DNA of 64,000 nt from Chinchilla lanigera (taxonomy: Eukaryota; Chordata; Mammalia; Rodentia; Chinchillidae): the NCBI RefSeq assembly GCF_000276665.1, contig NW_004955423.1, positions 6,279,458 through 6,343,457 of the forward strand, given 5' to 3'. The translations under genes and the position numbers were made by a program. Under the pieces are notes generated by a model. That model was not told the DNA's origin and searched no databases. It saw only the letters and a program-made list of their open reading frames with translations. This document shows positions 54,305 through 64,000 of this stretch, one piece after another (the first letter of the stretch is position 1; each line of letters starts with the position of its first letter).

Positions 54305-54735
54305 CTAAAAGAGAATGATTATATAAATTGTTATGTTCATATATGAGAACTCACTAATTACAAAAAAAATATGGTGTGTCTGTATATTTCTTTGGAAAAT
54401 GTTCCCAGATATAATTCACAGTTACACAATATTTACGGAATAACCTCATTTATGTAAGAAAGGAAAAATAGACCTGTGTGTGTGTGCACATGGCTGCATT
54501 TTATTTTTAAATGTAAATGCACTACTTACCTATAGGAAGGCTATAAGCTGCAGGGAGAAGACAGGAGGTCTTCCATAGAATTATATTGTTTAGATATTTG
54601 GCAACATGCATATATTTATCTACTGTTTGTACAAATTTAAGGGAAAAGTGACAGGAATTTTCCCCAAACTTTATTTTTGCAGATTCAAATATTCCAAACC
54701 TTTGAATACTTATGAGATGTTCGTCTCCCACACCA
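54305..54735. other. Unassigned non-coding stretch
   Basis: AT-rich with a short TG run near 54476. No gene or clear repeat. Confidence 0.5.
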
Positions 54736-54739
54736 GACT

Positions 54740-54835
54740 TAAAGTTCCTTGAGAGTAAGATCCTTGCCTGTCTTGTTCATTTTTGTCTTCAACACCTAAT
54801 GCAAAGCTGTCACCTATTATACTCTCAAGAAAAGA
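54740..54835 (+). mobile_element. L2 LINE 3' fragment, sense
   Basis: 'agttccttgagagtaagatccttgcctgtc', 'ttcatttttgtcttcaacacctaatgcaaag' follow the L2 3' end ('ctccatgagggcagggactgtgtctg', 'tgtatccccagcacctagcac'). Confidence 0.65.
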
Positions 54836-55216
54836 CGTGTGGGATGAGTGATGGGCTGTAACATCCAGCAGCAGCACCCAAAGGTGAGAATACCCATGAA
54901 CTGACAGGAAAGGCAGTAAGCGTCTTAAGAAATGACAGCACATACCTTTGTTTCTTCAGTCCTTCGTCACCAGAAATATGACAGAAGTTGCAGCTTAACC
55001 AGGAAGATACACCCAAATGTCCCACCTTGGCTTCCATCAGATACCTAGCTCACTGTCACAAGCTTGGAATATTCTGAGGGGTTCCAGCTGATGGTGCTCT
55101 GACTGATATGCTGAGGACAGCCCTGTCCTTCAAAAGAAGTGTCGTGAATCTGCTGGCAGACACAGGGAGAACCCAGAATGCCATTTGTAGTAATAAACAT
55201 GACTCCTTTCCTGCAG

Positions 55217-55286
55217 GTTGCCAGGACAGATACGAATGTTTTGCCATCCATGCACGCAAGGAAAAGGCCTTGTTGACGGAGGCCAG
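55217..55286 (+). other. Candidate exon-like segment (weak)
   Basis: A pyrimidine-rich acceptor context (CTCCTTTCCTGCAG, 55203-55216) precedes the segment, and a good donor (CCAG|GTAGGG) follows it at 55286/55287. One reading frame is open across the 70 bp and continues from an upstream frame of 60 codons in total. The residues in that frame have no recognisable family. 70 bp is not a multiple of three. Splice-like pairs this good occur by chance in tens of kilobases, and I see no partner exon, so this is a suggestion only, perhaps a non-coding RNA exon. Confidence 0.15.
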
Positions 55287-55294
55287 GTAGGGAA

Positions 55295-55855
55295 GTGAGC
55301 CTTTTGAGTGCCTTGGGTGATTAGTGTCTCCTATTCCTTCCCTGTGGCTTGTATGTGCAAGGTCTGTGAAGGATTAGTGCAAGAAAGCTCTAGTGCATAA
55401 TGACTTTAAGAGAAAATTAGCCTGAAAAAAAATCACTTAGCTCTGAAATGTCCAATGATATTTATAGAAGTTGTGGGTTCAATTTCACTTCACTGACTTT
55501 GTCCTTTACATCAGCAAGCTAGATAAAATGATATTGTTTCAAACAATCATTTGTGTTTAATTTGTACTTCTCTGGTAGTTTTGTATTACGATTTAAAAAT
55601 AGACTAGTCTGTGCCTATACTCGCTTTTGGCTATGGTATTTTGAACTTGATTTCTGAGACTGCTGACAGCTTTTGAAAGATTTAACAACTGGCAGCAAGA
55701 AAAACTTCCACAGAATCTGTTCTGTGAATTTTTTTTCTCCTGAAAAAAGGGCATCATTTAGTAGGTAATATATTGCAATAAAAATATGGTTATGCAATAA
55801 TAGTTCATTAATACGGTAAATCACAACATAACCTTTTCTATTAAATGTAAAAGAC
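55295..55855. other. Unassigned non-coding stretch
   Basis: No recognisable repeat. An 80-codon minus-strand frame at 55615-55857 has no known motif. Confidence 0.5.
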
Positions 55856-55859
55856 AATT

Positions 55860-56560
55860 TATTGAAATGAGGACATTTTCTTTCCTATGGTGTATTTCCA
55901 GAGTTGGTTTGAAAGGATCTTTTTATTATTATTCAAAACAGTCGTTTTGATCTGCACAGGAGATAACAGTTGTTCATGACATTTTTATTTCTGCATAAAC
56001 AGATTTCCATTTTGGCGAAAGTTAATACAGTAGGAATTTGCTTTTTCTTTTGGATGTACTGTGATACTAGTAGAGCACTTTGTTAGGGATGGAACTGCTA
56101 ATTTATCCTTTATGCCTTTACAATCTTGTCAGGGCCGCATGTCTCCCTTAGTTTTTCTAATCTAAAATAATCCCAGTGAAATCCTTTGATTGTCTGTTTG
56201 GACCTGCTCCATTCCTAAAGCAGGAATGTAATGGGCTTTATGGCACTTACTTGGGAGTAATTTATCCAGCAGAGTGACTATAGATACTTGTTTTAATAAG
56301 AATATGCTTTATGGTAAGTGGGGACTGCTATTTAATTAGCCAAAGGGAAAGTAGTTCATGATACAATCTGTTCCAATCATCTTGGACATTAAACAAAAAG
56401 TCAGGCTAAGTTATTTATGTACATGCACTTTATTTGTAGTTGCTTTGAGCAAACCTTTTCTCTGAAACTTTATAGCATTTTCTGAGTGAGCTGCATTGGG
56501 GAGGAGGAGGAGGAGGGGAAGAAAAGGACATGAGAGCATCCTATAAAATTTTTGAAAAAG
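55860..56560. promoter_or_regulatory. Candidate conserved non-coding element / enhancer
   Basis: About 700 bp without recognisable repeats. It has the texture typical of deeply conserved non-coding DNA: AT-rich homeodomain-like cores (TTTAATTAGC at 56331-56340, TAATTT and AATAAG blocks), GGGAGTAATTTATC, ATTTCCATTTTGGCG and AAACAAAAAG-type forkhead/SOX-like stretches, and no simple repeats until a GGA run at 56502-56518. This rests on base texture only. No gene is adjacent within the window. Confidence 0.35.
56500..56530. repeat. (GGA)n short purine tract
   Basis: About six GGA units passing into GGGGAAGAAAAGG. Confidence 0.85.
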
Positions 56561-56724
56561 AAGCAGAAGGTTTACTTATTGCTATGAAGGTTGTGAATAT
56601 AGGCATGCCAAATGGGAAACAGGCAGAGAACTATGATTTATCCTCCTCTGTTTGGTAGTTTGAATCTTTAGTGCATAGCTGGTAGAAGAATGTTGTAGGA
56701 CATCAGGAAGACGTTATGGGATTT

Positions 56725-56729
<5 letters not shown>

Positions 56730-56761
<32 letters not shown>
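56730..56761. repeat. (TG)n microsatellite
   Basis: About 15 TG units followed by further alternating purine/pyrimidine sequence (cacgcac, tgtgtgcacatgtgtgtg) to about 56790. This is a likely Z-DNA-forming tract. Confidence 0.96.
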
Positions 56762-56799
56762 ACGCACTTATGTGTGCACATGTGTGTGTTCCTGTGTAT

Positions 56800-59155
56800 T
56801 TTCCTTGCGTATCTATTGCCTCCATCGGGAATATGGTTCTGAAATTCAGTTATAGACCTACATTTTACTATAAATAAAGAAGATAAATTTTAAAAGCTCA
56901 ATGAAGATCCAATCATTTTAATTCTTCAAGCAAAATTATGTGGACATTTTTAAAGAAATCTTTCTTTTCAGATTAAAGCTATGATGATGATAAAATGGAG
57001 GCAAATTGCATTAATTTCTAATTGACCAGCACTTTGTGCAAATAAGTAATGTGTTTATGAATGGATGAGCAATAAAAGAAAAAAGGAAACAAAATATAAG
57101 GTTATAACACTGGAGTATCACCTCACACCTTCTGGTTTGCTTAGCACGTAACTATTCTCTCCTCCTAGGTAAAAACTTCTCAGATCACCTAGTGTAAGTA
57201 CAAATAGTTCAGGAGCTGGAACCTGAAAAAAAATGTGACCTAGCTACTATTCACTCATAGCCTTAGGACACATCGCATACCCCGGACAAATGTATTTCCT
57301 TAGGTGGCTTCTCACAGTGCTACTGAAATCAAATGAGCTAATATGTGGGAGTATCTTTTGTACCGTGCATGTCCAGTGTAAGTGAGCCCTTGACTGGAAA
57401 ACTCCTTAAGCACAGGTTTGGGTTGGAATCACATTTACACGTCCTCACACGGGACCTTCTCCAAGACTGAGGCTGTCACGTGGCGGTAGCATGAAACTGC
57501 GCTGCACTTCCGGTGTGGTGCAGAGCTTTCAGCTCCTATTTCCTGTTCCTCCACTATTTTGTCTATAGTACTTATCTTTCTTTTTTCAAAATGGCCTTAT
57601 AAACTCAAACTCCAGGGTGTGTGTCATTCAGTTTGTCTCTGCCATGTAAGAAGCAACAGCACGGTCTTTTCATAATTGACACCATTCTCACCAAAAACAT
57701 GGTGCCTCAACTAGAGTCATGAACAGAACACTATGTGGAGGTATCTGAATGACCATCCAGGAGGTCAATGGTAAAGGTTGATTTTCATCTAATTTCCTTT
57801 TGCCCTTTGGTTTTCTTTACCATCACCGTATTTTCTTCCTCTTCCTTCTGTTCACTGGGGGAAATCTTTTAAGCTGCCTGTTTTAAGCAGCTTATCCACA
57901 AGGATGGCTGCACATTAAGTCATACCCTAGACAGCTCGGGAAGGTTATGAAAGGTTTTAGAGTCATTACTGGTGAAACAATGGGCTTCCATGCAGCTCTG
58001 GTCATCAGGAAACGCAGATGCTGTGGCTGGCCCATGAAATGAGAGCCAGGCTGAGCCTGTGTTTAGTACTTTTAACGTAACAAGACAGAAAAGGAAATAC
58101 TAAAGATCGAACTTTCCTTCAACTCTGCGGTCTCATACATCCCTTAGAGTCTTGGAAACTTTTCTGACATGAGACAGTGTGCAGAGCCAACTAGCCTCTC
58201 CCCTTCCTCCTCCTGACGGTGTGTAAACAGCTGGTTCGTGCGTGCAGTCCCCTCGGCTGGAGGGAAGTCAGTGCAGACTGATGTTAAACAAACATAGGCC
58301 AGTATCGGGAACTCAGAAAGTATTACATATACAACGTGACAAAGAGCCCATCGTGGTTCATGATCTTTCAGGTACTAAGTGTCAGTGCTTCGGGTATCAG
58401 AGCCAATAATTTTTAAAAGCTGTATATTTATCTTCTTTAGGATTCTTTTGGTCCTTTTGCTAAGACTTTTTTGAGCATGGCAACATATAATTGCAATGCA
58501 GGTCAACTATCATAATGCTATTATTCCTCAATTTTTGTTGGCCCTAACTCTTCACTTTAATTTGTCTGCAAGAGTCATTTTATTTGGGGGACTATGAGCA
58601 ATCAGAAAGACATCATTTTTCTCTCAACCCATGTTTTGCAACTCATTGCTGCTAATGTGGGCTCGGGGTGGGGGGGTGGTGAAAGTGTGAGCTCAGCTTC
58701 CATTAGCTATGCTTTTCTCCTAGCAGGTTCATAGTGTTCAGAGCTCTTGGCAATTTAATTGGAACCTTGGATACACAATTAAGAACTAAATGTAGATGCA
58801 TGATTCATCAAGCAACACTTACAAAATGACTCTGAGAGGCACTCATTTCATGGTAAATGGGTGAAGTACCCACACGGTTCCTGTCCTCCAGAAACTGTCA
58901 GCCCGGCTGAGGCTGAAGGAGGCGTAGTCACCATCATCCTGCAGCACGATAGCTACTAGATCTATAGACAAAATTGAATGAGTAATGTAGAATATAGCTG
59001 AAAGCATAGCAGAATGAATGAAATGGCTGAGTTCTCCTTCATGATCAATTTTATAATTCTGGAAGTTCTGGGATCCACATGGTCTAAAAAATGGAGTAGA
59101 TGTCTATCTACTTCTACAGCAGTATTTATTCTGTTATGGTTATCACTGTGGAATT
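56800..59155. other. Repeat-poor non-coding stretch
   Basis: I recognise no confident repeats over about 2.3 kb, apart from a loose MER5-like phrase near 57908 ('ggctgcacattaagtcatacc'). No gene. CpGs near 57480-57520 and G-rich sequence near 58663-58680 are isolated. Confidence 0.45.
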
Positions 59156-59159
59156 GTAT

Positions 59160-59335
59160 GGCTCACTTTTTTCTTTCATAGAAGACTGCAAGTTCCTTAG
59201 GAGCAGATCTTACGCTTTATTTCTTCTTTTTACCCCATACTTTCTATAATCTCTGCTATAAGATAAATGCTCAGCAACTACTTCACAAAGGGTGAACAAT
59301 GAATGAATAAATGAACAAGTGAATAAGCAAGCAGA
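59160..59335 (+). mobile_element. L2 LINE 3' end, sense
   Basis: 'cttttttctttcatagaagactgcaagttccttaggagcagatcttac', 'gataaatgctcagcaac' and a tail 'aacaatgaatgaataaatgaac' follow the L2 3' terminus. Confidence 0.75.
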
Positions 59336-59339
59336 GCTT

Positions 59340-61655
59340 ATGTGTAGTAAATCCTAGTTACTCTCTCCACTTTACTGAAATCAGTTCACACTCTAGATGA
59401 CAATCTTTCTTACACAGGTAAATTTACAGAGCACTGTATCACACTCAAAATGGAGCTCAATCAGAAACTGCACAATGAAAATGATTATCTTACATAGATG
59501 TTAGTGTATTTAGAATAATTAGTGTCTTACACCAGCTAGTGAGTTTCTAGTCTTCTTTGAAGACTTTTATTATAGGTTTTGTTACATTTTTAAGAGAGGA
59601 AGGGAAAAGTATAAATAATGGGAGTTGAAAAATACTGGTGATTCTACTTGTATTATTTTTTATAATCATAACCCACTTCTTACAGTTCTGTGCTGAATTA
59701 CACACACACACACACACACTCTACTTGCTAAAACATTTTGCTGGTCTTTGTTCCCATATAGCAACTAAGTCATTACCTGTTTGAAAGTTATTAGAAACAA
59801 TTTTTAAAACTTTAAATCCTTTCATAACAAAACTGCATCATTTCCTTCCTACTCTTCCATCAGCCTGGGAAAATACACAGGACAGATTACATTAGTTCTA
59901 TTCTTCAGAGAAAACAAAGGATTATGGCTTCATTCACTTAGTGTTCATCAACTTCAGATAGGGCATTAACAATGAACAATCTACCAGAGCTGCTTGCTCT
60001 ACAGAGCTAATCCTGGTTGTAGTTCAAGTTGCCCACAGCCTTTTTTGTGATAGTGTTGTCCAAGAACTTGGATACCCAGAGCACATGCACTAAACAGTGA
60101 GTATCAGGGGTCCCCACCTGTACCTCCTTTGACTGCTGTTCTCTCCATGGGGCCAAGTAGATGTGCTTATCCAGAAGCTGAATAACTTGTCTCCCTTGGC
60201 TCCATCCAGCCTCTGGACCACACTCTTCCTAAGCCTCAGTCCTGGGATTGAGAATTCCCCCAACCAGCCAGGAAGACCTACTTCTAGATTTGTGAAGTGA
60301 TTCTGTCCCAGCTTCATGCTTTCCTGCTATGGAAAGACAAAGGTGAAGAACTCCAGACAACCAAATAATATGGGCCTGAAAAGAAGATACAGAAAAGACA
60401 GCAGTTACACTATTACCTGCAGTGAGAGGATTAATGGATGTGAACAAGGAATCTGAGAGAAAGACTAACGAAGAACACCTAAACCATCTGGAGAATGAAG
60501 GTGAAAGAAAGGTGTTAGTAGAGATTCTTAGAAAAGAAACTCAATTTGGGAAAACAGTCAAAATTATGTTATGAGACCAGAAAAAGAAAGGATAATGTAG
60601 TAGACTGAAAGAAGGGTGTACAATGGCAAATAAAAGGAAAGGTGAGATCACTTGGATGATGCATGGAACAGCAAGAACTGAAGTAATGGAATGAAAGAGA
60701 CAGAAAATATTAGAAGAGAGATACACAATTATTAATTTCTGCCATCATTCATTTCAGTTTCTTAAGGCAGTATGAACTTAATTTTGTCTGAAGAGAACTA
60801 TTTCTATCCATTGGATACCACCAGGTAGAACTAATCAGGTGCACTTATTTCTGCTAGTTTGGATTCTAAAAGGACAACAAGAGGACTGAAAAATGTCTGA
60901 GGCCCTTGTGTTTTCAGATACAGTCCCACATGTAACAGACAAATGACTTTGAACCTTCAGCCCTTCTGGAAGACTCTGCGGCCACCAGAACCCCATGGTG
61001 GAGCCAGGAGGAGCAAGGAAATTCATGCCTTGCCCCCTTCTGACAGTACCACCCACCCGGCCCCATGCTGGTGCCTGGAGAATCTAGAAACAGTGCATCT
61101 TACACTCCCTAGATTTTCCACAGCACAGGGCAACAGAGTTCACAACCAACGGACCAACCTGGCTGAAGAACAGACCAACACACAGGAGGAGAGTGTCACT
61201 TCAAGACTGAATAGAAACCCTTCCTCAGAGACTTGGTGAGAGACAGCCTTGGCAGTAGACTTGCAGAAGGTGAAAGCTAAATAAGGACATCCTAGTATCC
61301 CCTGGGCTCAGAAAAGGAGGCTCATGGGGCATGTATTCTTTTGTGAGAGGCCAGGCTCAGTGGGTGTGCTTGTCACAGGGAGTAATCCTAAAGAAGAAGG
61401 AATCTTGTTTACTGGTGTCTGGCATCTTGTCTGGCACTGGTGCCAGCACCCAGCAGAACTCAGTGCTCAGAATTACTATAGGTCAATATAAGAAGGGTGG
61501 GTAAGTGTCTGTCCTAAGTCAGAGTCCTCCATATGCTGGTGAAGGACTGTTCACAATTGGTTCCTAGGATTTGTGAATATCCTGTTGAAATCTGTTGTCA
61601 TTGTTGTCACTGAATTTACTACCATAGACAAGGTAACATAGCAGTGGTTAGAAAT
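59340..61655. other. Unassigned non-coding stretch
   Basis: Contains a (CA)10 microsatellite at 59700-59719. Frames at 60.1-60.5 kb (minus) and 60943-61239 (plus, 98 codons) lack recognisable domains. The last part may include 5' sequence of the L1 that follows, which I cannot confirm. Confidence 0.45.
59700..59719. repeat. (CA)n microsatellite
   Basis: Ten CA units. Confidence 0.95.
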
Positions 61656-61659
61656 TTTT

Positions 61660-64000
61660 TTTGTCTATATACTAATAACTAGATTGCCTGAGCATGTTGT
61701 AGACAATCTTGTGGCTCTCTTGAAGAATAAGGCACTAGACCAAATAATTTGCAAATCCCAGCACAAAAAAACAAACAAATAAAAACAATGGAAACATGAA
61801 AATATAATAGAAGAAAATGTCTCCAAAAACTCTGAACTGCCCCCACATCTGCACAGGGGCAAATAGTTATAAACTACACAGAAGACAGGTTTAAAAGGGT
61901 ACCAACAAAGATAAAACAGCTCTATAATTTGGCTGGCAAATTTAAGGAAGATATAACTAATCACATAATGACCATAATGAAGCACATGATCAACAACTGG
62001 AGATAAAGAAAAAAAAAGATGTAAATCATGAATGCCCAGTATAGAAAAGAATGAGAATCCATAAGAAATTGCCAAGCAGAAATCCAGGAGATTAGAACCA
62101 GAATTGGAAGTGTGGGTAGCAGAATGGATCAGTGTGAAGACAGAGAATCAGACCTAGAGGACAAGGCTGCAGAGAATGATCAATTAATGAAAGCTACTTT
62201 AAAAGCAACAAGAGAACATGAAAAATGGAACAAACAGCTTCTAGGTGACTAAAAGAGGACTAATACAAAAATAACTGGAATTAGAAAAAATCAAAAGATA
62301 GCACAAAGGGCATAAAAAACTTGTTTATACAAGCAATAGCAGAACAAATTTCCATATATGGACAAAGAATAATATACAGATGAGTGAAGCATATGTAAGT
62401 CTGAATAACCATGATCAGGAAAAAGATTCACACCATATAATAAAATACAACACGGGAACAGAATTTTAAATGTTGCTAAAGAAAAACAACAAATCACTTT
62501 ATAAAGGAAAGCCTGTCACAATTACAACAAATTTCTCAACAAAAACCTTAAAGGTAAAGAGAACATAGAATGAAGTGTTTCAAACACCTAAAGAAAAGAG
62601 CTTACCACCAACACTATTATATTCTGAAAAATTATCTTCAAAATTGATAGAGAAATAAGATAATTTTCATTATAAAGAAAACCCAAAGAAATTCATGACC
62701 ACCCAAACAAATCTTCAGACAATTTTCAAGGATACCTTAACAGGAGACAATGAAACTAACAATGCCAAATACTCAATAAAATGAATACATCAGGTAGAAT
62801 TGGTAATTAAGTAGAAGAGAAAGAAAGCAAAACAACAACAGGAAATTAATACAATGACAAGAATAAGCCAATACCTATCAATAATTATCAATGTAAATTG
62901 ACTGAATTCACCAATCAAAAGACACAGATTAGCAGACTACATCAAGAAACAAAATCCAGTGGTATGCTATATACAAGAAACACACTTAATAAAAAAGAAA
63001 TTCAGAGACTAAAAAGCAAAGAATGGAAAACAATATTCTACTTAGTGAGAACCTGAAAACAAGGAGTGGTAGCTATTTTATTTTCAAACAAAATGGATTT
63101 CAAGCCAAAGCTGATCAAAAGAGGTAACAAAGGACATTACACATTAGTTACCAGAATTATTCAACAGTAAGAGGTAACAATTACAACCATACATGCACCA
63201 AACCATGTTGCCCCAAACTTCCTAAAACAAAATGCTAATGGACAGAAAATATCAAATAAACATTCATACAATTATAGTAGGGAGATCTCAATACCCCACT
63301 ATCACAAATTCACATATTAAATCAAAAACTAACAAAGAAATATCAGAGTTGAACTAAACCTTTGAACTTAATAAACATGTACAGATTGTTCTACCCAGCA
63401 CAACAGAATAAACATTCTTTTTGACCACACATAGTACTTTCTCTAAAATAAACCACAAAATGGTTAATAAAGCATGTCTTAACATATAAAAGATAACTGA
63501 AATTTTACCAAGTGTGTTATCAGGTCATAGTGCAATGAAACTAAAAATCAATAGCAAAAGAAACTACACAAACTATGTAAATGTATGAAAATTAAACAAC
63601 ATACTCTCGAATAACCAACGGGTCACAGAAGAAACTAAAGAAGAAGTAAGACAGTTTCTAGAGGTAAATGATACGTCAATACAACATGCCAGAGCTTATG
63701 GGACACATTGAGAACAGTCTTATGAAGGAATTTTATAACAATGAATGCCCATATCAAAAAAAAAAAAGAACCCAAAAAAAAAACCTAATGAGGCATCTCA
63801 AGGTCTTAGAAAAATAAGAGCAATCCAAAACTAGTGATTGTACAAGGAGGGAAATTATAAAGATTAGAAATTAATGAAATGTATACTAAATAATAAAATG
63901 ATCAATGAATCTAAGGTCTCCTTCTTTGAAAGAATATATAAAATAGACAAACGCTTAGCAATTCACATCAAAAAAAGAAAGAACAAATGGAAATTGATGC
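61660..64000 (+). mobile_element. L1 LINE, sense, ORF1 and start of ORF2, decayed, cut by window edge
   Basis: Order of recognisable blocks: ORF1 5' part ('aagaaaatgtctccaaaaactctg' at about 61810), the coiled-coil region ('atccaggagattagaaccag', 'gcctagaggacaagg'-like at 62085-62170), and the ORF1 C-terminal region to about 62700. Next comes the ORF2 start ('atcaatgtaaattgactgaattcaccaatcaaaagacacag' at about 62888). The endonuclease region follows ('gctatatacaagaaacacac', 'aatggatttcaagccaaagctgatcaaaagagg', 'gtcatagtgcaatgaaac') to the linker at about 63925. Stops and small indels break both frames. A 136-codon minus-strand frame at 61665-62075 is an antisense shadow. Confidence 0.88.

Noticed and set aside
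57890..58070. Another MER5-type hAT element
   Set aside because: Only one phrase ('ggctgcacattaagtcatacc') is similar; the rest does not follow the family order.
2884..59719. CRISPR array or other spaced direct repeats
   Set aside because: The repeated motifs are CA/TG, TA and GA microsatellites without unique spacers; the rest of the window is plainly mammalian.
61665..62075. 136-codon hydrophobic frame on the minus strand
   Set aside because: It is the antisense of a decayed L1 ORF1; A-rich sense sequence yields Phe/Tyr/Leu-rich antisense translations.

Overview
The window reads as nuclear DNA of a placental mammal, almost certainly a rodent outside the mouse/rat/hamster group. The evidence is the repeat set: tRNA-Ala-derived ID SINEs, 7SL-derived B1 SINEs and B1-ID composite SINEs. 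I saw no B2 or B4 elements. Underneath lie MIR, L2, hAT, MaLR and L1 layers shared by all placental mammals. I could not settle the genus; a squirrel-related or castorimorph lineage is a guess from memory.

I find no convincing protein-coding gene, rRNA, tRNA or CRISPR array. The longest open frame is only 171 codons, no frame shows a domain I recognise, and many frames lie inside SINEs, L1 remnants, LTRs or microsatellites. The window is best described as intergenic or deep intronic. One 70-bp segment near 55.25 kb has good splice-site context on both sides and is the only exon candidate I would look at.

Layout. 0-20 kb holds old repeats (MIR, L2, MER5-like and MER58-like hAT elements, a MaLR LTR), two ID SINEs and several microsatellites. 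20-24 kb is nearly free of recognisable repeats and contains an enhancer-like stretch (about 21.8-22.6 kb), followed by a long pyrimidine tract. 24-38 kb is AT-rich with MIRs, a B1-ID SINE and an antisense MaLR LTR. 38-41.9 kb has few repeats and a CpG-containing patch near 39 kb. 41.9-54.3 kb is the densest repeat zone: a 3.3-kb L1 missing its endonuclease region, L1 3' ends, a solo MaLR LTR inside an antisense L1, a B1 inside a younger L1, an ID near or in an L1, and an MLT1 LTR. 55.8-57 kb is a second enhancer-like, repeat-poor stretch. From about 61.7 kb to the right edge runs the 5' part of another decayed L1.

The most informative observations are insertion events that can be read directly from target-site duplications, a lineage-specific ID subfamily whose copies differ mainly at CpG sites, several perfect inverted repeats, and two candidate conserved non-coding elements. 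I found no previously undescribed gene system.
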